Made by a program: the position numbers and the translations under genes | Shown: positions 33,922 through 42,556 of the stretch, one piece after another | Layout of the letters: every line of letters starts with the position of its first letter | Numbering within the stretch: the first letter of the stretch is position 1 | Source of the DNA: Vibrio campbellii CAIM 519 = NBRC 15631 = ATCC 25920 | Lineage (GTDB): Bacteria > Pseudomonadota > Gammaproteobacteria > Enterobacterales > Vibrionaceae | Reading direction: 5' to 3' | DNA: 64,000 nt | Assembly (NCBI RefSeq): GCF_002163755.1 | Contig: NZ_CP015864.1 | Coordinates: forward strand, 186,001 to 250,000 | Notes under the pieces: model-generated | What the model saw: the letters and a program-made list of their open reading frames with translations, nothing else | Database searches by the model: none | What the model was told of the DNA's origin: nothing

Positions 33922-35915
33922 TGAGATTCAGTGGTTTGATGATGGGGGGGGTGTTATTGCTTGCCGCCTCTGTTCATTTATGGCTAGGTCAGTCTGAATT
34001 TGGTCCCGTTGATGAGTTGCTCCGGCAAATCTTACAGATTAGCGACACCGCTTCGCTCGAACGAATGGTCGATGATTCATTCGAGTTGATGGCGTTAGCC
34101 TATGTCAACTTACCTCGTTTGGTAATGGCGATTTTGGTTGGTGGAACACTCGGCACGATAGGAAGCCTGTTTCAACAGTTAACACAGAATCGCATGATGT
34201 CTCCGCTTACCTTAGGTACATCGTCAGGTGCATGGCTTGGTCTGGTCATTCTAAATGTGGTCGCGCCGATGTTGGTGGCTCAGTATTCAGTTTGGTTTGC
34301 GCTGGTTGGGGCTTTGCTTGCAATGGGGCTAATTGTTTCCATTGTTGGCATCAAAAACATGAGTGGCTTGCCAATTGTTTTGGCAGGTATGGCGGTTAAC
34401 TTACTGTTAGGCGCATTTGCGACCGCGATTATCTTACTTAACGACCAGTACGCACAAAACCTGTTTGTATGGGGAGCTGGCGATCTTGGGCAAAATGGTT
34501 GGGAACAAGTGCTTTGGTTAATGCCTAAGTTACTACCAATCTTTGCTATTTTTCTGTTGGCACCGAGGGTTTTGACGTTGCTTTCGATTGGTACGGAAGG
34601 AGCTGCTGCGCGTGGCCTTAACATAGGTACAACCTTCTTTGTGCTAATGGCAATCGGCGTGTGGTTGGTTTCAGTGTCGATTACCTCGGTGGGTGTTATC
34701 AGCTTTATTGGTTTGATTGCCCCAAATATCGCGAGGCACTTGGGCTTTTTAAAGGCGAAATCAGAACTCATTGCAAGCTGTGCGTTAGGCGCACTATTAC
34801 TCTGTGTGACCGACAGTCTGGCATTATTCTTAGCTCAATGGTCTTTGGATATGATTCCAACAGGAACGGCAACCGCGGTGATTGGAGCTCCGGCTTTGAT
34901 CATTATTGCCCGCAAACAAATGTCTGCCCAAGATCAAATGTTTTTCTCTATGCCGAAAGGTCCAAAGTCTATCTCATCTTTGGCTTATTTCTTGTTGTTC
35001 ATCATGATCTTTGGTTTGCTGGCGTTAAGTACATTGTCGCAACCGGCGTCTGATATGGGCTACTTTACAATTCCAGACGCGTTTGAATGGTCAATCCGCT
35101 GGCCTAGGATGTTAACTGCGATATTTGCTGGTGGGGGTCTTGCTGTCGCTGGTGTGATTTTACAACGGTTGGTTTATAACCCGCTTGCGAGCCCAGACAT
35201 CCTCGGTGTATCGGCGGGTGCGGTTTTAGCATTGATCTTCAGTAGCCTGTTTATGGGATACTCGATTCATTCACTAAGCCCGTGGATTGCGTTTTTGGGC
35301 AGCGCTATTGCACTGTGTTTGCTGTTATTCCTTGGTAAGAAGCATCAGTTTGCACCCTCGATTCTCATCCTGACGGGTATCTCGCTGACCGCAGTGTTGG
35401 AGGCTTTAGTACAATTTTCTTTAACGCGAGTAGGGGAAGGGAAGTACACCTTGTTGGCTTGGTTAGCTGGCTCTACTTATCGTGTTGAACCTGATGCGGC
35501 AACGATCATGGCTATCGTGATAACCGTTTGTATTGGCGTTGCTTTACTCTTGAGCCGTTGGGTGACATTAATTGCTACTGGTCGTCAGTTCGCCAGTGCA
35601 AGAGGGTTGAACATCAACATCGCCTATGTTGCTCTATTGTGCATTGTCGCGACTTTGTGTTCGATGGTGACAACCACCATGGGGCCGGTTGCTTTTGTTG
35701 GGTTACTGGCTCCACATATTGCAGCTATGGTTGGTGCGCGCTTGGTTCGAGAGCAGATCATCTTATCGTTTTTGATTGGTGCGGCACTAATGTTGTTCGC
35801 CGACTGGTTGGGACAAGTGGTTGTTTTCCCGGCTCAGCTTGCGGCAGGCACGTTGGTTTCTATTATAGGTGGCAGCTACTTCATCTTCTTGTTGCTGAAA
35901 TCCCGAAATTCGTAG
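33921..35915 (+). CDS. Fused ferric siderophore permease (FhuB-like), second system
   Basis: 664 residues made of two FecCD permease halves (about 1-325 and 350-664). ATPase-contact loops are seen as GVISFIGLIAPNIARHLG and GPVAFVGLLAPHIAAM; QNRMMSPLTLG and NPLASPDILG mark each half. The ATPase is coded apart at 27771-28556. A run of eight G at 33944-33951 falls in codons 8-11, where slippage would destroy the frame. Confidence 0.9.
   Translation: MRFSGLMMGGVLLLAASVHLWLGQSEFGPVDELLRQILQISDTASLERMVDDSFELMALAYVNLPRLVMAILVGGTLGTIGSLFQQLTQNRMMSPLTLGTSSGAWLGLVILNVVAPMLVAQYSVWFALVGALLAMGLIVSIVGIKNMSGLPIVLAGMAVNLLLGAFATAIILLNDQYAQNLFVWGAGDLGQNGWEQVLWLMPKLLPIFAIFLLAPRVLTLLSIGTEGAAARGLNIGTTFFVLMAIGVWLVSVSITSVGVISFIGLIAPNIARHLGFLKAKSELIASCALGALLLCVTDSLALFLAQWSLDMIPTGTATAVIGAPALIIIARKQMSAQDQMFFSMPKGPKSISSLAYFLLFIMIFGLLALSTLSQPASDMGYFTIPDAFEWSIRWPRMLTAIFAGGGLAVAGVILQRLVYNPLASPDILGVSAGAVLALIFSSLFMGYSIHSLSPWIAFLGSAIALCLLLFLGKKHQFAPSILILTGISLTAVLEALVQFSLTRVGEGKYTLLAWLAGSTYRVEPDAATIMAIVITVCIGVALLLSRWVTLIATGRQFASARGLNINIAYVALLCIVATLCSMVTTTMGPVAFVGLLAPHIAAMVGARLVREQIILSFLIGAALMLFADWLGQVVVFPAQLAAGTLVSIIGGSYFIFLLLKSRNS
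33944..33951 (+). repeat. Run of eight G near the start of the permease gene
   Basis: The longest G run I noticed in coding sequence of this window. Position codons 8-11 of a 664-codon gene. Confidence 0.9.
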
Positions 35916-36102
35916 GCTTGTGAGCAGGTTGAAGGTTTTTGTCATCAAATATCAGCGAACCTTGTTCTTAGTATGATTTGGTGCGTTGGCTCTTTTAGAG
36001 TGAGGAAAGTGATAACTTCTTATCTATCACTCAAAAGCACTCAAGAAAGACCAACGCGCTCTTGCGATTTTCCATTACTTTTGCAACCAAAGCGTAATCA
36101 GA

Positions 36103-36990
36103 TTAAGCGCGCTTTTCTTCTTCCAAACGACTCTTTAAGTATTCCAAGAAGAGTTGAGTTCGAGTGTGTTGGTAATCGAGCTTAGGGTAATACGCATAGA
36201 CGGTAGCTTCATCTGCTGTGATATCAGGAAGGATCGGAACTAAGGCGCCGGATTTCAGGTCTTCTTTGATCATGACGTTATTGGAAAGCAAGATTCCCAT
36301 TCCGCGTTTTGCACCATGAAAGAGTGCTTCGGGGTTTGTTGTAGCAAAGTTGCCGGACAAACTGATGCGTTTACCTCGGTTGGTTTTTATTTCTCTTATT
36401 GGATTTTCGCCCCATATCAGAACGTTATGTTGTGACAACTCTTCAACGGTTTGTGGAGCACCATGTTTTTCTAGGTAGCTTGGAGCGGCATAAAACTGAG
36501 CTTTGTGCTCGAACAATGGGCTGGCTTTAAAGCTCAGTGAGTTGAGTTGTTCCAATTCTCTGCTGATGAACAAATCCAAACTGAGCTCAGGAATTTGACC
36601 AGGTAGGGTCGTGATCAGCTGGAGTTTGATGTCTGGGTATTTTTCCAGAAAGTCATCGAGGTAATGTACCAAGAACTTAGAACCAACCGCCAATGTCGCC
36701 CCAATTTTGAGTAACCCCGCTGGAGATTGGTTTACGGAACGAGTTTCGTCCAATACAGATTGCCAAGAGTCGAGTTGCACTTTGGCCCGCTCGTAAAAGA
36801 GTGCACCAGCTTCCGTTTGGCTGATAGAGCGAGTAGTTCGCTTGAGAAGCTGAACACCAATCTTATCTTCCAACCATTGGATACGCTTGCTGATGGCCGA
36901 GCTGGTGGTATTGAGCTTTCGCGCCGCGGCGTTGAAACTACCTTCTTCGACGACTCGTATGTAACTGTTAACACTCTGAATCCAGTCCAT
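36103..36990 (-). CDS. LysR-family regulator
   Basis: 295 residues: N-terminal winged helix (about 1-60, GSFNAAARKLNTTSSAISKRIQWLE) and a periplasmic-binding-protein-like effector domain (about 88-290). It belongs to the CrgA/AaeR-like group. Divergent from a Bcr/CflA efflux gene with a 110-base spacer, so it very likely controls that gene; no T-N11-A operator was checked in detail. The inducer is unknown. Confidence 0.9.
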   Translation of the reverse strand: MDWIQSVNSYIRVVEEGSFNAAARKLNTTSSAISKRIQWLEDKIGVQLLKRTTRSISQTEAGALFYERAKVQLDSWQSVLDETRSVNQSPAGLLKIGATLAVGSKFLVHYLDDFLEKYPDIKLQLITTLPGQIPELSLDLFISRELEQLNSLSFKASPLFEHKAQFYAAPSYLEKHGAPQTVEELSQHNVLIWGENPIREIKTNRGKRISLSGNFATTNPEALFHGAKRGMGILLSNNVMIKEDLKSGALVPILPDITADEATVYAYYPKLDYQHTRTQLFLEYLKSRLEEEKRA

Positions 36991-37101
36991 CTTATTCCAT
37001 CCTCAGGGGAAATAATCCCTTTCCATTTTGGTTTATTATCATCTTTGAGTAACAAATATACACTGTCTGTCGTGAAACTGTCATGTTGTAAGGAGGACAT
37101 A

Positions 37102-38292
37102 TTGCGTAAAACGCCATTATTGTTGGCGATGATGATCATCGCGACCGCTCAAGTGGGCGTCAGTATTTATCTCCCTTCTTTGCCTCTGATCGGTCATGAT
37201 CTTGCTTTGCCACAACACACGGTTCAAAACCTCGTGACTCTGTTTCTTGTTGGTTTTGGCGTCTCACAGCTATTTTATGGGCCTCTGTCGGATGCCATTG
37301 GCCGAAGACCTGTGTTTCTGCTGGGACAGAGTGTCTATTTGGTTGGTACGGTTATCTGTATTGGGTTTGCTGATCATATTGTTGCCCTTGAAGCGGGGCG
37401 TCTCCTACAGGGGCTCGGTGCGGGTAGCGCTTCTGTACTTGGACGCTCGGTATTGCGAGATAGCTATGACGGAGCACAACTTACCAAAGCCTTGTCTTAT
37501 ATCTCGGTGACAGCTTCTGTGATGCCGATTGTGGCGCCTTTGTTTGGTGGATGGATTGCTTATCACATCAGCTGGCATGCGGTTTTCGTGTTCGTTCTCA
37601 TCTATCTTGCGGCGATTTTTACCCTTGGTTTTGTCGTTTTGCATGAAACACTGCCATATCCAAAGCGTCGTTTTGAACCAAAGCGGGTGTTACTGAATTA
37701 CTTTGAGTTGTTGACCAATAAGCAAGTCATTGGCAGTGCAAGCTATAACTGGCTTAGCTACTTATCCGCATTGGTGACCCTGTCTCTCTACCCGTTCCTC
37801 ATGCAGCAAGAACTTGGGCTGACTGCGGCAGATTACGGAACCTTGATGATCGTGCCTTCGGTTGGGCTGTTGATGGGGAGTTTGGTCCTTAACTTCATTA
37901 ATGCTCGATATAAAGAGCAGCAAATATTACTAATGAGCTTTGTTATTGTGGCGTGCTCAGGGGCAATGCTCCTCATACTGCCGTTCACGGTGGCGTCATT
38001 ATTGGTTGCGTTTACCTGCTTGAGTTTCGCGCAAGGGATGTCTTTTCCTGTTTCTATCAGTCTGTTGTTGTCGCCGCACAAGCAGCAAGCGGGTACCGTA
38101 TCGGCTTTATCAGGTTCGATTCAAATGTGTTTAGCTGGCTTATTTGGCGGCTACTTAGTCGAAAGCTGGGTAACAAGCCAACATCAATTGGGGTTCTTTT
38201 ATATTTCGATTGCGGTGATCTCCTGCTTAGTTCTCGTGTTTGGGCAGTTCCGAACGCCTTCAGAAGGTCTAGTGCAGCCAGAACGAACATAG
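37102..38292 (+). CDS. Bcr/CflA-family multidrug efflux MFS transporter
   Basis: 12-segment drug:proton antiporter of about 396 residues. TTG 37102 is the start, because AAGGAGG lies 5 bases upstream and the protein then begins directly with the first membrane segment (RKTPLLLAMMIIATAQVGVSIYLPSLP, a typical Bcr N-terminus); earlier in-frame starts would run through the LysR gene. Motif A is GPLSDAIGRRPV, and GRLLQGLGAGSASVLGRSVLRD is the segment 4-5 motif. Substrate unknown. Confidence 0.88.
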   Translation: MRKTPLLLAMMIIATAQVGVSIYLPSLPLIGHDLALPQHTVQNLVTLFLVGFGVSQLFYGPLSDAIGRRPVFLLGQSVYLVGTVICIGFADHIVALEAGRLLQGLGAGSASVLGRSVLRDSYDGAQLTKALSYISVTASVMPIVAPLFGGWIAYHISWHAVFVFVLIYLAAIFTLGFVVLHETLPYPKRRFEPKRVLLNYFELLTNKQVIGSASYNWLSYLSALVTLSLYPFLMQQELGLTAADYGTLMIVPSVGLLMGSLVLNFINARYKEQQILLMSFVIVACSGAMLLILPFTVASLLVAFTCLSFAQGMSFPVSISLLLSPHKQQAGTVSALSGSIQMCLAGLFGGYLVESWVTSQHQLGFFYISIAVISCLVLVFGQFRTPSEGLVQPERT

Positions 38293-38411
38293 TTGAATCT
38301 GGTTGCAAGGGCAGAAGGTCCTCTCTAAAATGCGCCAATTATTGTGTCGTTATCTACACTTGGCTAGTAAAGTGGCATATCGGCAACACCCGTTAATTGT
38401 TAGGTGAAATC

Positions 38412-38759
38412 ATGCAACAAAACGAATTCGAAGCACTACTGAAAGAAATTGGTCAGAAAGAAAACCTACCTCAAGCGCTAGAGCTGCTAAAAGCATCAGA
38501 GGAAGAGGAAGTTGCACTAGCAGCTGAATCACTGACAGGTCAATTCGGTCTTGCTGAAGTCGAAGGTGAAAAACGTATTTATCACATCACTGTCCAAGCG
38601 GACGAGTCTGGTGAAGAGAAAGAGTTTGTCGAACACGTTATGAACGAAGGCGATCACTTGATCAAATTTGCGGCATGGTTCTTCGAGACTTTCTTTGAAA
38701 TTAAGCCAAAAGATACTTACAAAGCGGCGGGTAAAACATACCAACAGCCTAAGCGTTAA
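38412..38759 (+). CDS. Small acidic hypothetical protein
   Basis: A 115-residue acidic protein (start ATG 38412, MQQNEFEALLKEIG) with a helical N-terminal third rich in Glu (KASEEEEVALAAE), a middle beta-like part (KRIYHITVQADES) and a basic tail. No signal peptide or membrane segment. Not recognised. The composition is balanced and the frame is well formed. Confidence 0.6.
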   Translation: MQQNEFEALLKEIGQKENLPQALELLKASEEEEVALAAESLTGQFGLAEVEGEKRIYHITVQADESGEEKEFVEHVMNEGDHLIKFAAWFFETFFEIKPKDTYKAAGKTYQQPKR

Positions 38760-38893
38760 TTACGAATCTGATTCGCTAGGATAAAAAGTGCTGTAAGTAA
38801 ATTACGAACTTAGTGTGATCTGTGTCTTTTTTTCTGGTTTAAGTGGTGTAAAATTACAACATAAACCAGTCAATTACTTCTTAGGAGAAGGTC

Positions 38894-39028
38894 ATGGGTT
38901 ACGAACTTGGTGGTGTTTACTTTGGCCAAATGTTGGCGAAAGATGCGATGCACAAAGCGCTTTACGGTAAAGCGAAGAAGAAAAAGCCTTCTATGTTTGC
39001 TCGTATTATGAAAAAACTAGCGAATTAA
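38894..39028 (+). CDS. 44-residue basic small protein
   Basis: ATG 38894 has TAGGAGAAGG just upstream and opens 44 codons (begins MGYELGGVYFGQMLAKDAM, with a KAKKKKPSMF stretch) ending directly before a strong terminator. The protein is basic (Lys-rich) and may bind membranes or nucleic acid. The strong binding site plus dedicated terminator make it a likely real gene; function unknown. Confidence 0.6.
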   Translation: MGYELGGVYFGQMLAKDAMHKALYGKAKKKKPSMFARIMKKLAN

Positions 39029-39032
39029 TAAG

Positions 39033-39062
39033 AAAAGCCCCGATATGCATCGGGGCTTTTTG
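39033..39062. terminator. Terminator after the 44-residue protein gene
   Basis: AAAAGCCCCGAT / ATCGGGGCTTTT, 12-base perfect stem, 4-base loop. It can also serve the convergent glutaredoxin gene. Confidence 0.88.
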
Positions 39063-39095
39063 CATTCTTGCGGTCGTCTTTTTCGTTTAGAAGAG

Positions 39096-39710
39096 CTAAG
39101 CCGTTTGGCTTGGGATTTCAACCACATTATCTGGCACGTTATCTAACCCTTTCTCTGCTAACCACTTTTCCAAGTTATCAGCGCCTCCTATGTATTGACC
39201 ATCCAGCCATATCTGAGGAACGGTCACCGGTGTTTTTTCACCGATAATGGCTTTCACTTCAGGGATCATTCGATAAAGTGCTGCGCTGTCTTTTACTACG
39301 TCGTGGTATTTGTACTTAATACCCGCGTCGTCAAGCAGCTTCTTGGTTTTTACACAGTAGGGGCAAGTTGCCTTACCATAAACGATGTTGCCTTTCAGTT
39401 GATCTCGCTTGGTCCATTCTGCAATGACAGATTGAACGAGCACGCCTCGATTCAGCGCTTCCCCTTGGCTGACAACTTCACCTTCAACGACTAGGATAGG
39501 GGCGTGCCAAGCTCCAAGCTTTAGTGGCTCCCACCAGTGAGACAACCAATCTTTCACTTCTAGCTCGACTGGCACATCCGCGAGCTCATTTTCAAATGTG
39601 TCAGCAAGAATATCTTTGGTTAATGTGCATTCGCCACATGGGATGTTGACTTTAAATGGTCCCCAGCTGCCTGCCCAACGATACAATGTAATTTTGATTG
39701 GCTGTGTCAT
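39096..39710 (-). CDS. Two-domain redox protein: thioredoxin-like (CGEC) plus glutaredoxin (CPYC)
   Basis: 204 residues. The C-terminal domain (about 105-192) is a classic glutaredoxin: CPYC active site, TVPQIWLDGQYIGGADNL. The N-terminal domain (about 5-100) has a CGEC motif in FKVNIPCGECTLTK and a cis-Pro-like HAPILVVEGEVV, so it looks like a second thioredoxin-fold unit. Such a fusion could pass electrons between two disulfides or combine glutathione reduction with substrate binding. Family name unknown to me; the glutaredoxin part is certain. Confidence 0.82.
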   Translation of the reverse strand: MTQPIKITLYRWAGSWGPFKVNIPCGECTLTKDILADTFENELADVPVELEVKDWLSHWWEPLKLGAWHAPILVVEGEVVSQGEALNRGVLVQSVIAEWTKRDQLKGNIVYGKATCPYCVKTKKLLDDAGIKYKYHDVVKDSAALYRMIPEVKAIIGEKTPVTVPQIWLDGQYIGGADNLEKWLAEKGLDNVPDNVVEIPSQTA

Positions 39711-39777
39711 AAGATGCTCCTCATTTCCTTTCCTTTCCTGAAAATATAGAACCTAAAACCCCCAAATTTCTTTCAAA

Positions 39778-40650
39778 TTACTTTCTTTTTTTGGCTTCCC
39801 AATGAGTAATGAAAGCAATTGAGCCGATAATGATTGCTGCACCAAGCCATAGTCGGCCTGGTGGCACCCAGCTAAATACTAACCAGCCAGCAAAGACGTT
39901 AAGTGGTAACTTTGCATGGTCGAAGGGTTGTACAAATGATGCATCTGCTACCGAGTACGCTTTTACAACGGCCCATTGAGCGAGGGCTGTCAGTACCCCA
40001 GCTAAGACCAGGATTCCCCAAATATTCCAACCCTGAGGCATAACAAAGGTTGGTGCGGCCAGCAAAATATTAAATGGGGTGATCAGTAGAAGCAGGTACA
40101 CCACCATGGTTGACGGTGGGTCATTGACGGAAAGCTTCTTAACCATAATGGCGTACGCAGCCCAAAAGAATGCTGCCCCAACTGGTAAAAGAGTGGCCCA
40201 AGTAAACGAGTCTGACCATGGCTCTAAGATGATCATTGCGCCAATAAAACCAGTTAGTGTCGCTACCCAACGGGCAGCCCCCACTTTCTCTTTGAGAATA
40301 ATACCGGATCCGATTGTTGCGAATAAAGGAGAGGTCATTAACAGCGCGATACCTTGCCAAATTGGCACTGGGTAAGCGAGCGCCCACAACCAGAGTTGGA
40401 TACCAATAACCGCCAAGAAGATGCGCAATGCGTGCCACCCAAAGTGGTTAGTACGCAGAGACTGACGAATTCCTAATGTTCGTAGATACGGCAAGATAGC
40501 AAAGAAAGCTATTGCGTATTGAAACAGTGCAAATGTTGTGGATGACACACCAAAGTGAATGCTTGCGACTTGAGCAAAACTATTAACGATGGTGAATGCC
40601 AAACCTGCGGTAAGCATCCAAGATGCGCCTTTAATAGGGTTATGATTCAA
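39778..40650 (-). CDS. EamA-family (DMT) transporter
   Basis: About 290 residues with ten membrane segments in two EamA repeats (about 15-140 and 150-285). Second repeat: NPPSTMVVYLLLLITPFN. The start is TTG at 40650 with GGAAA upstream or TTG at 40674; neither is strong. A terminator-like hairpin and a possible short leader ORF lie just upstream (40712-40827), so attenuation control is possible. The substrate is unknown; many members export amino acids or metabolites. Confidence 0.82.
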   Translation of the reverse strand: MNHNPIKGASWMLTAGLAFTIVNSFAQVASIHFGVSSTTFALFQYAIAFFAILPYLRTLGIRQSLRTNHFGWHALRIFLAVIGIQLWLWALAYPVPIWQGIALLMTSPLFATIGSGIILKEKVGAARWVATLTGFIGAMIILEPWSDSFTWATLLPVGAAFFWAAYAIMVKKLSVNDPPSTMVVYLLLLITPFNILLAAPTFVMPQGWNIWGILVLAGVLTALAQWAVVKAYSVADASFVQPFDHAKLPLNVFAGWLVFSWVPPGRLWLGAAIIIGSIAFITHWEAKKRK

Positions 40651-40711
40651 TTGGATATTTCCGATTTTTAACAATGGCCAGAATCATACGTTCTATTTAT
40701 GGGGGAGCCAA

Positions 40712-40737
40712 TAAAAAAATGCCCCCCAGAGGGAGGC
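40712..40737 (-). terminator. Terminator-like hairpin upstream of the EamA gene
   Basis: Minus strand GCCTCCC / GGGGGGC stem (one G-T pair), 3-base loop, then ATTTTTTT. It lies about 60 bases before the EamA start, where a terminator makes sense only as an attenuator or as the end of a separate small transcript. Confidence 0.65.
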
Positions 40738-40749
40738 GACATTACCAAT

Positions 40750-40827
40750 TCAAAGGACGTTCCTACCGAAGTAGGTACAAAGAACGAGAAGCACAAACGC
40801 TGCCATGCATTTGCTCGATCTAATCAT
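40750..40827 (-). CDS. Possible leader peptide (25 codons) before the EamA attenuator
   Basis: ATG 40827 opens a frame with five consecutive Val/Leu codons (VLLVL) followed by Cys-Thr-Tyr, ending 13 bases before the terminator stem. A hairpin with UUCG loop (CCTAC-TTCG-GTAGG, 40762-40775) overlaps its 3' end. These are the parts of a classical attenuator, but the ATG has no clear ribosome binding site, so coding is doubtful. Confidence 0.3.
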   Translation of the reverse strand: MIRSSKCMAAFVLLVLCTYFGRNVL

Positions 40828-40905
40828 TGCAGCTAGTGTGCCAATTTTTAATTTATTGATTTTAAAGGGGTTGAGGCGTTTGGTCTTGGGTGAGCTAGGT
40901 AAAAT

Positions 40906-40928
40906 GCACCAACTTCGGGATTTGGTGC
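40906..40928. repeat. Hairpin between porin and EamA genes
   Basis: GCACCAA / TTGGTGC with a 9-base loop; on the minus strand it is followed by ATTTT. Possible second terminator for the porin. Confidence 0.45.
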
Positions 40929-40965
40929 GTTAAAAGAGGGCAGTGCCTCTGTAATGAATACGACC

Positions 40966-40991
40966 AAAAGGCCGACACAATAGTGCCGGCC
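40966..40991 (-). terminator. Terminator after the minus-strand porin gene
   Basis: Minus strand GGCCGGCAC / GTGTCGGCC (one mismatch), 4-base loop, four T. Confidence 0.7.
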
Positions 40992-41019
40992 AAAGACTCT
41001 CTATTAGGGCAAGTTTTTA

Positions 41020-41988
41020 TTAGAAGTCGTAACGTACGCCTAGGCGCAGTGTGTCTTCACCTTCCGTTACTTTACCTTCTGGATTCTTTTCTTCATCCAG
41101 TTGGTTCATGTAGTAAGAAAGGTAAGTACGGAAGTTGCTGTTCAACTTGTAATAACCCACTAGCTCAAAGCCATCAACAGCGTCGTATTTCGCTGAGCCA
41201 TTTGGATCGTTTTCTTGGAAAGTGTACAGACCAGCAACTGTGAACTTGCTTGCTAGTTTGTAGCTTGCCACTAGCTCGTAAGCAGTAAAGTCTTCTGAGT
41301 CATCCAGAGAGCCTTGTGAGTAGGTGCCTGCCAGATATAGGCTCTCAAGAGAGTAGGTGATACCGCCTAAAATTTGATCTTCTGAGTTATCTTTATCTAC
41401 ATCGCCACCAGAGTAAGCAAGGCCTAGGTCTAGACCCATTGGTAGAGAGTAAAGACCAGAGATGCCGTATTTGTCTTGGCTGTCACCAGAGTTTGCTTGG
41501 TAAGTAGCTTGAACTTGCAGAGCGTCAAATTCACCGCGGTAAGCAAAAACGCTGTCTTGCTTGTCAGAGGATGAATCAATGACTTGCTGAACACCTGAGA
41601 ACTCAGTGATATCCGTCATGTCTGAGATGATTACTGCGGCCATGTTCTGGCGGCCAACTGAGAAGTCGCCTGCATCGGCACTTACACCTGCGTACATGTA
41701 ACGGTTTTTGAATTCGCTTTTACCTGTCTTTTGTTCTGCTTCGTAAACACCGAAAGCTGACAGGCCGTTGCCGATATCTGTTTTACCCTTTAGGTTCAGA
41801 CGTGCACGTGACTTGTCTTCCATAGTACCGTCCACTTCAGCGCCGCCTGAACCGATGAAGTCACCACGAAATTCAACACGACCACCAACTTTTAATTCTG
41901 TGCCGTCGTCTTTGTAAACTGTTGCTGCGAAAGATGGTGATGATACCAATGCTGTTAGAACTGCAGAAGTGAGTGCTGCCTTTTTCAT
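41020..41988 (-). CDS. Gram-negative porin (OmpU/OmpL-like)
   Basis: 322-residue outer-membrane trimeric porin. Signal peptide MKKAALTSAVLTALVSSPSFAA; the mature protein starts TVYKDDGTELKVGGRVEFRGDF, typical of Vibrio general porins, and ends LRLGVRYDF with terminal Phe. Sixteen alternating strands are evident. The PEF-rich loop 3 region (SVGRQNMAAVIISDMTDIT) forms the pore constriction. Divergent from another porin at 42557 across 570 bases. Confidence 0.9.
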   Translation of the reverse strand: MKKAALTSAVLTALVSSPSFAATVYKDDGTELKVGGRVEFRGDFIGSGGAEVDGTMEDKSRARLNLKGKTDIGNGLSAFGVYEAEQKTGKSEFKNRYMYAGVSADAGDFSVGRQNMAAVIISDMTDITEFSGVQQVIDSSSDKQDSVFAYRGEFDALQVQATYQANSGDSQDKYGISGLYSLPMGLDLGLAYSGGDVDKDNSEDQILGGITYSLESLYLAGTYSQGSLDDSEDFTAYELVASYKLASKFTVAGLYTFQENDPNGSAKYDAVDGFELVGYYKLNSNFRTYLSYYMNQLDEEKNPEGKVTEGEDTLRLGVRYDF

Positions 41989-42556
41989 TTTCTTATTACC
42001 CTAGTTGTAATCGATGAGCTTACTTGCTCGATTTGTGTCGATGACGCTTAAGGTAAACCGCGAAAATGAAAGATAGATTTCTGTTAAGTTATGATTTAAT
42101 TGCATTTTCATTTCAAATGCATGACTGCTCTCACATTCATGAAAGTAAAAGGAAGAGGCTTTTTATCTTTTTTGATGTTTCTGTCTCACCTGATGGACAC
42201 TGTGTTTTTAAAAAAGTTCCTAATCATATTTCTTTACCCGAAATGTAACATTTTACTTCTTGAATATTTTGCTATTTCCCTAATTAACGATGGCTTAAGA
42301 TTTTACATGTCCTTGTTGTGTGACAAGATGTTTCGTTTTTTAGGTGTTATTTTCCGAATTTGTTTATTGATTTGAGTGAAACGTTTGCCATTTTTCTCTT
42401 TTATTACATCTTTTCACTCTGCTCTGGGGAACTTCTGAAATACATTGATTAGTAGTTGTTAAGCAAAAGTGACGCGACATTGGTGGAATAGATGCCCCAG
42501 CCCACTTTTGTATAAGACTGACTTATAAACTAATGAATAAATACATGGATTTTATA
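41989..42556. other. Long AT-rich divergent promoter region between two porins
   Basis: No convincing gene; short frames here have hydrophobic low-complexity translations and no ribosome binding sites. It contains TGCATTT-N7-AAATGCA at 42101-42121, about 110 bases upstream of the minus-strand porin, a possible operator. Long upstream regions fit porins under OmpR or sRNA-linked control. Confidence 0.5.

Noticed and set aside
42100..42375. 91-codon hydrophobic frame between the porins
   Set aside because: AT-rich region gives Phe/Leu-rich translation by chance; no ribosome binding site.
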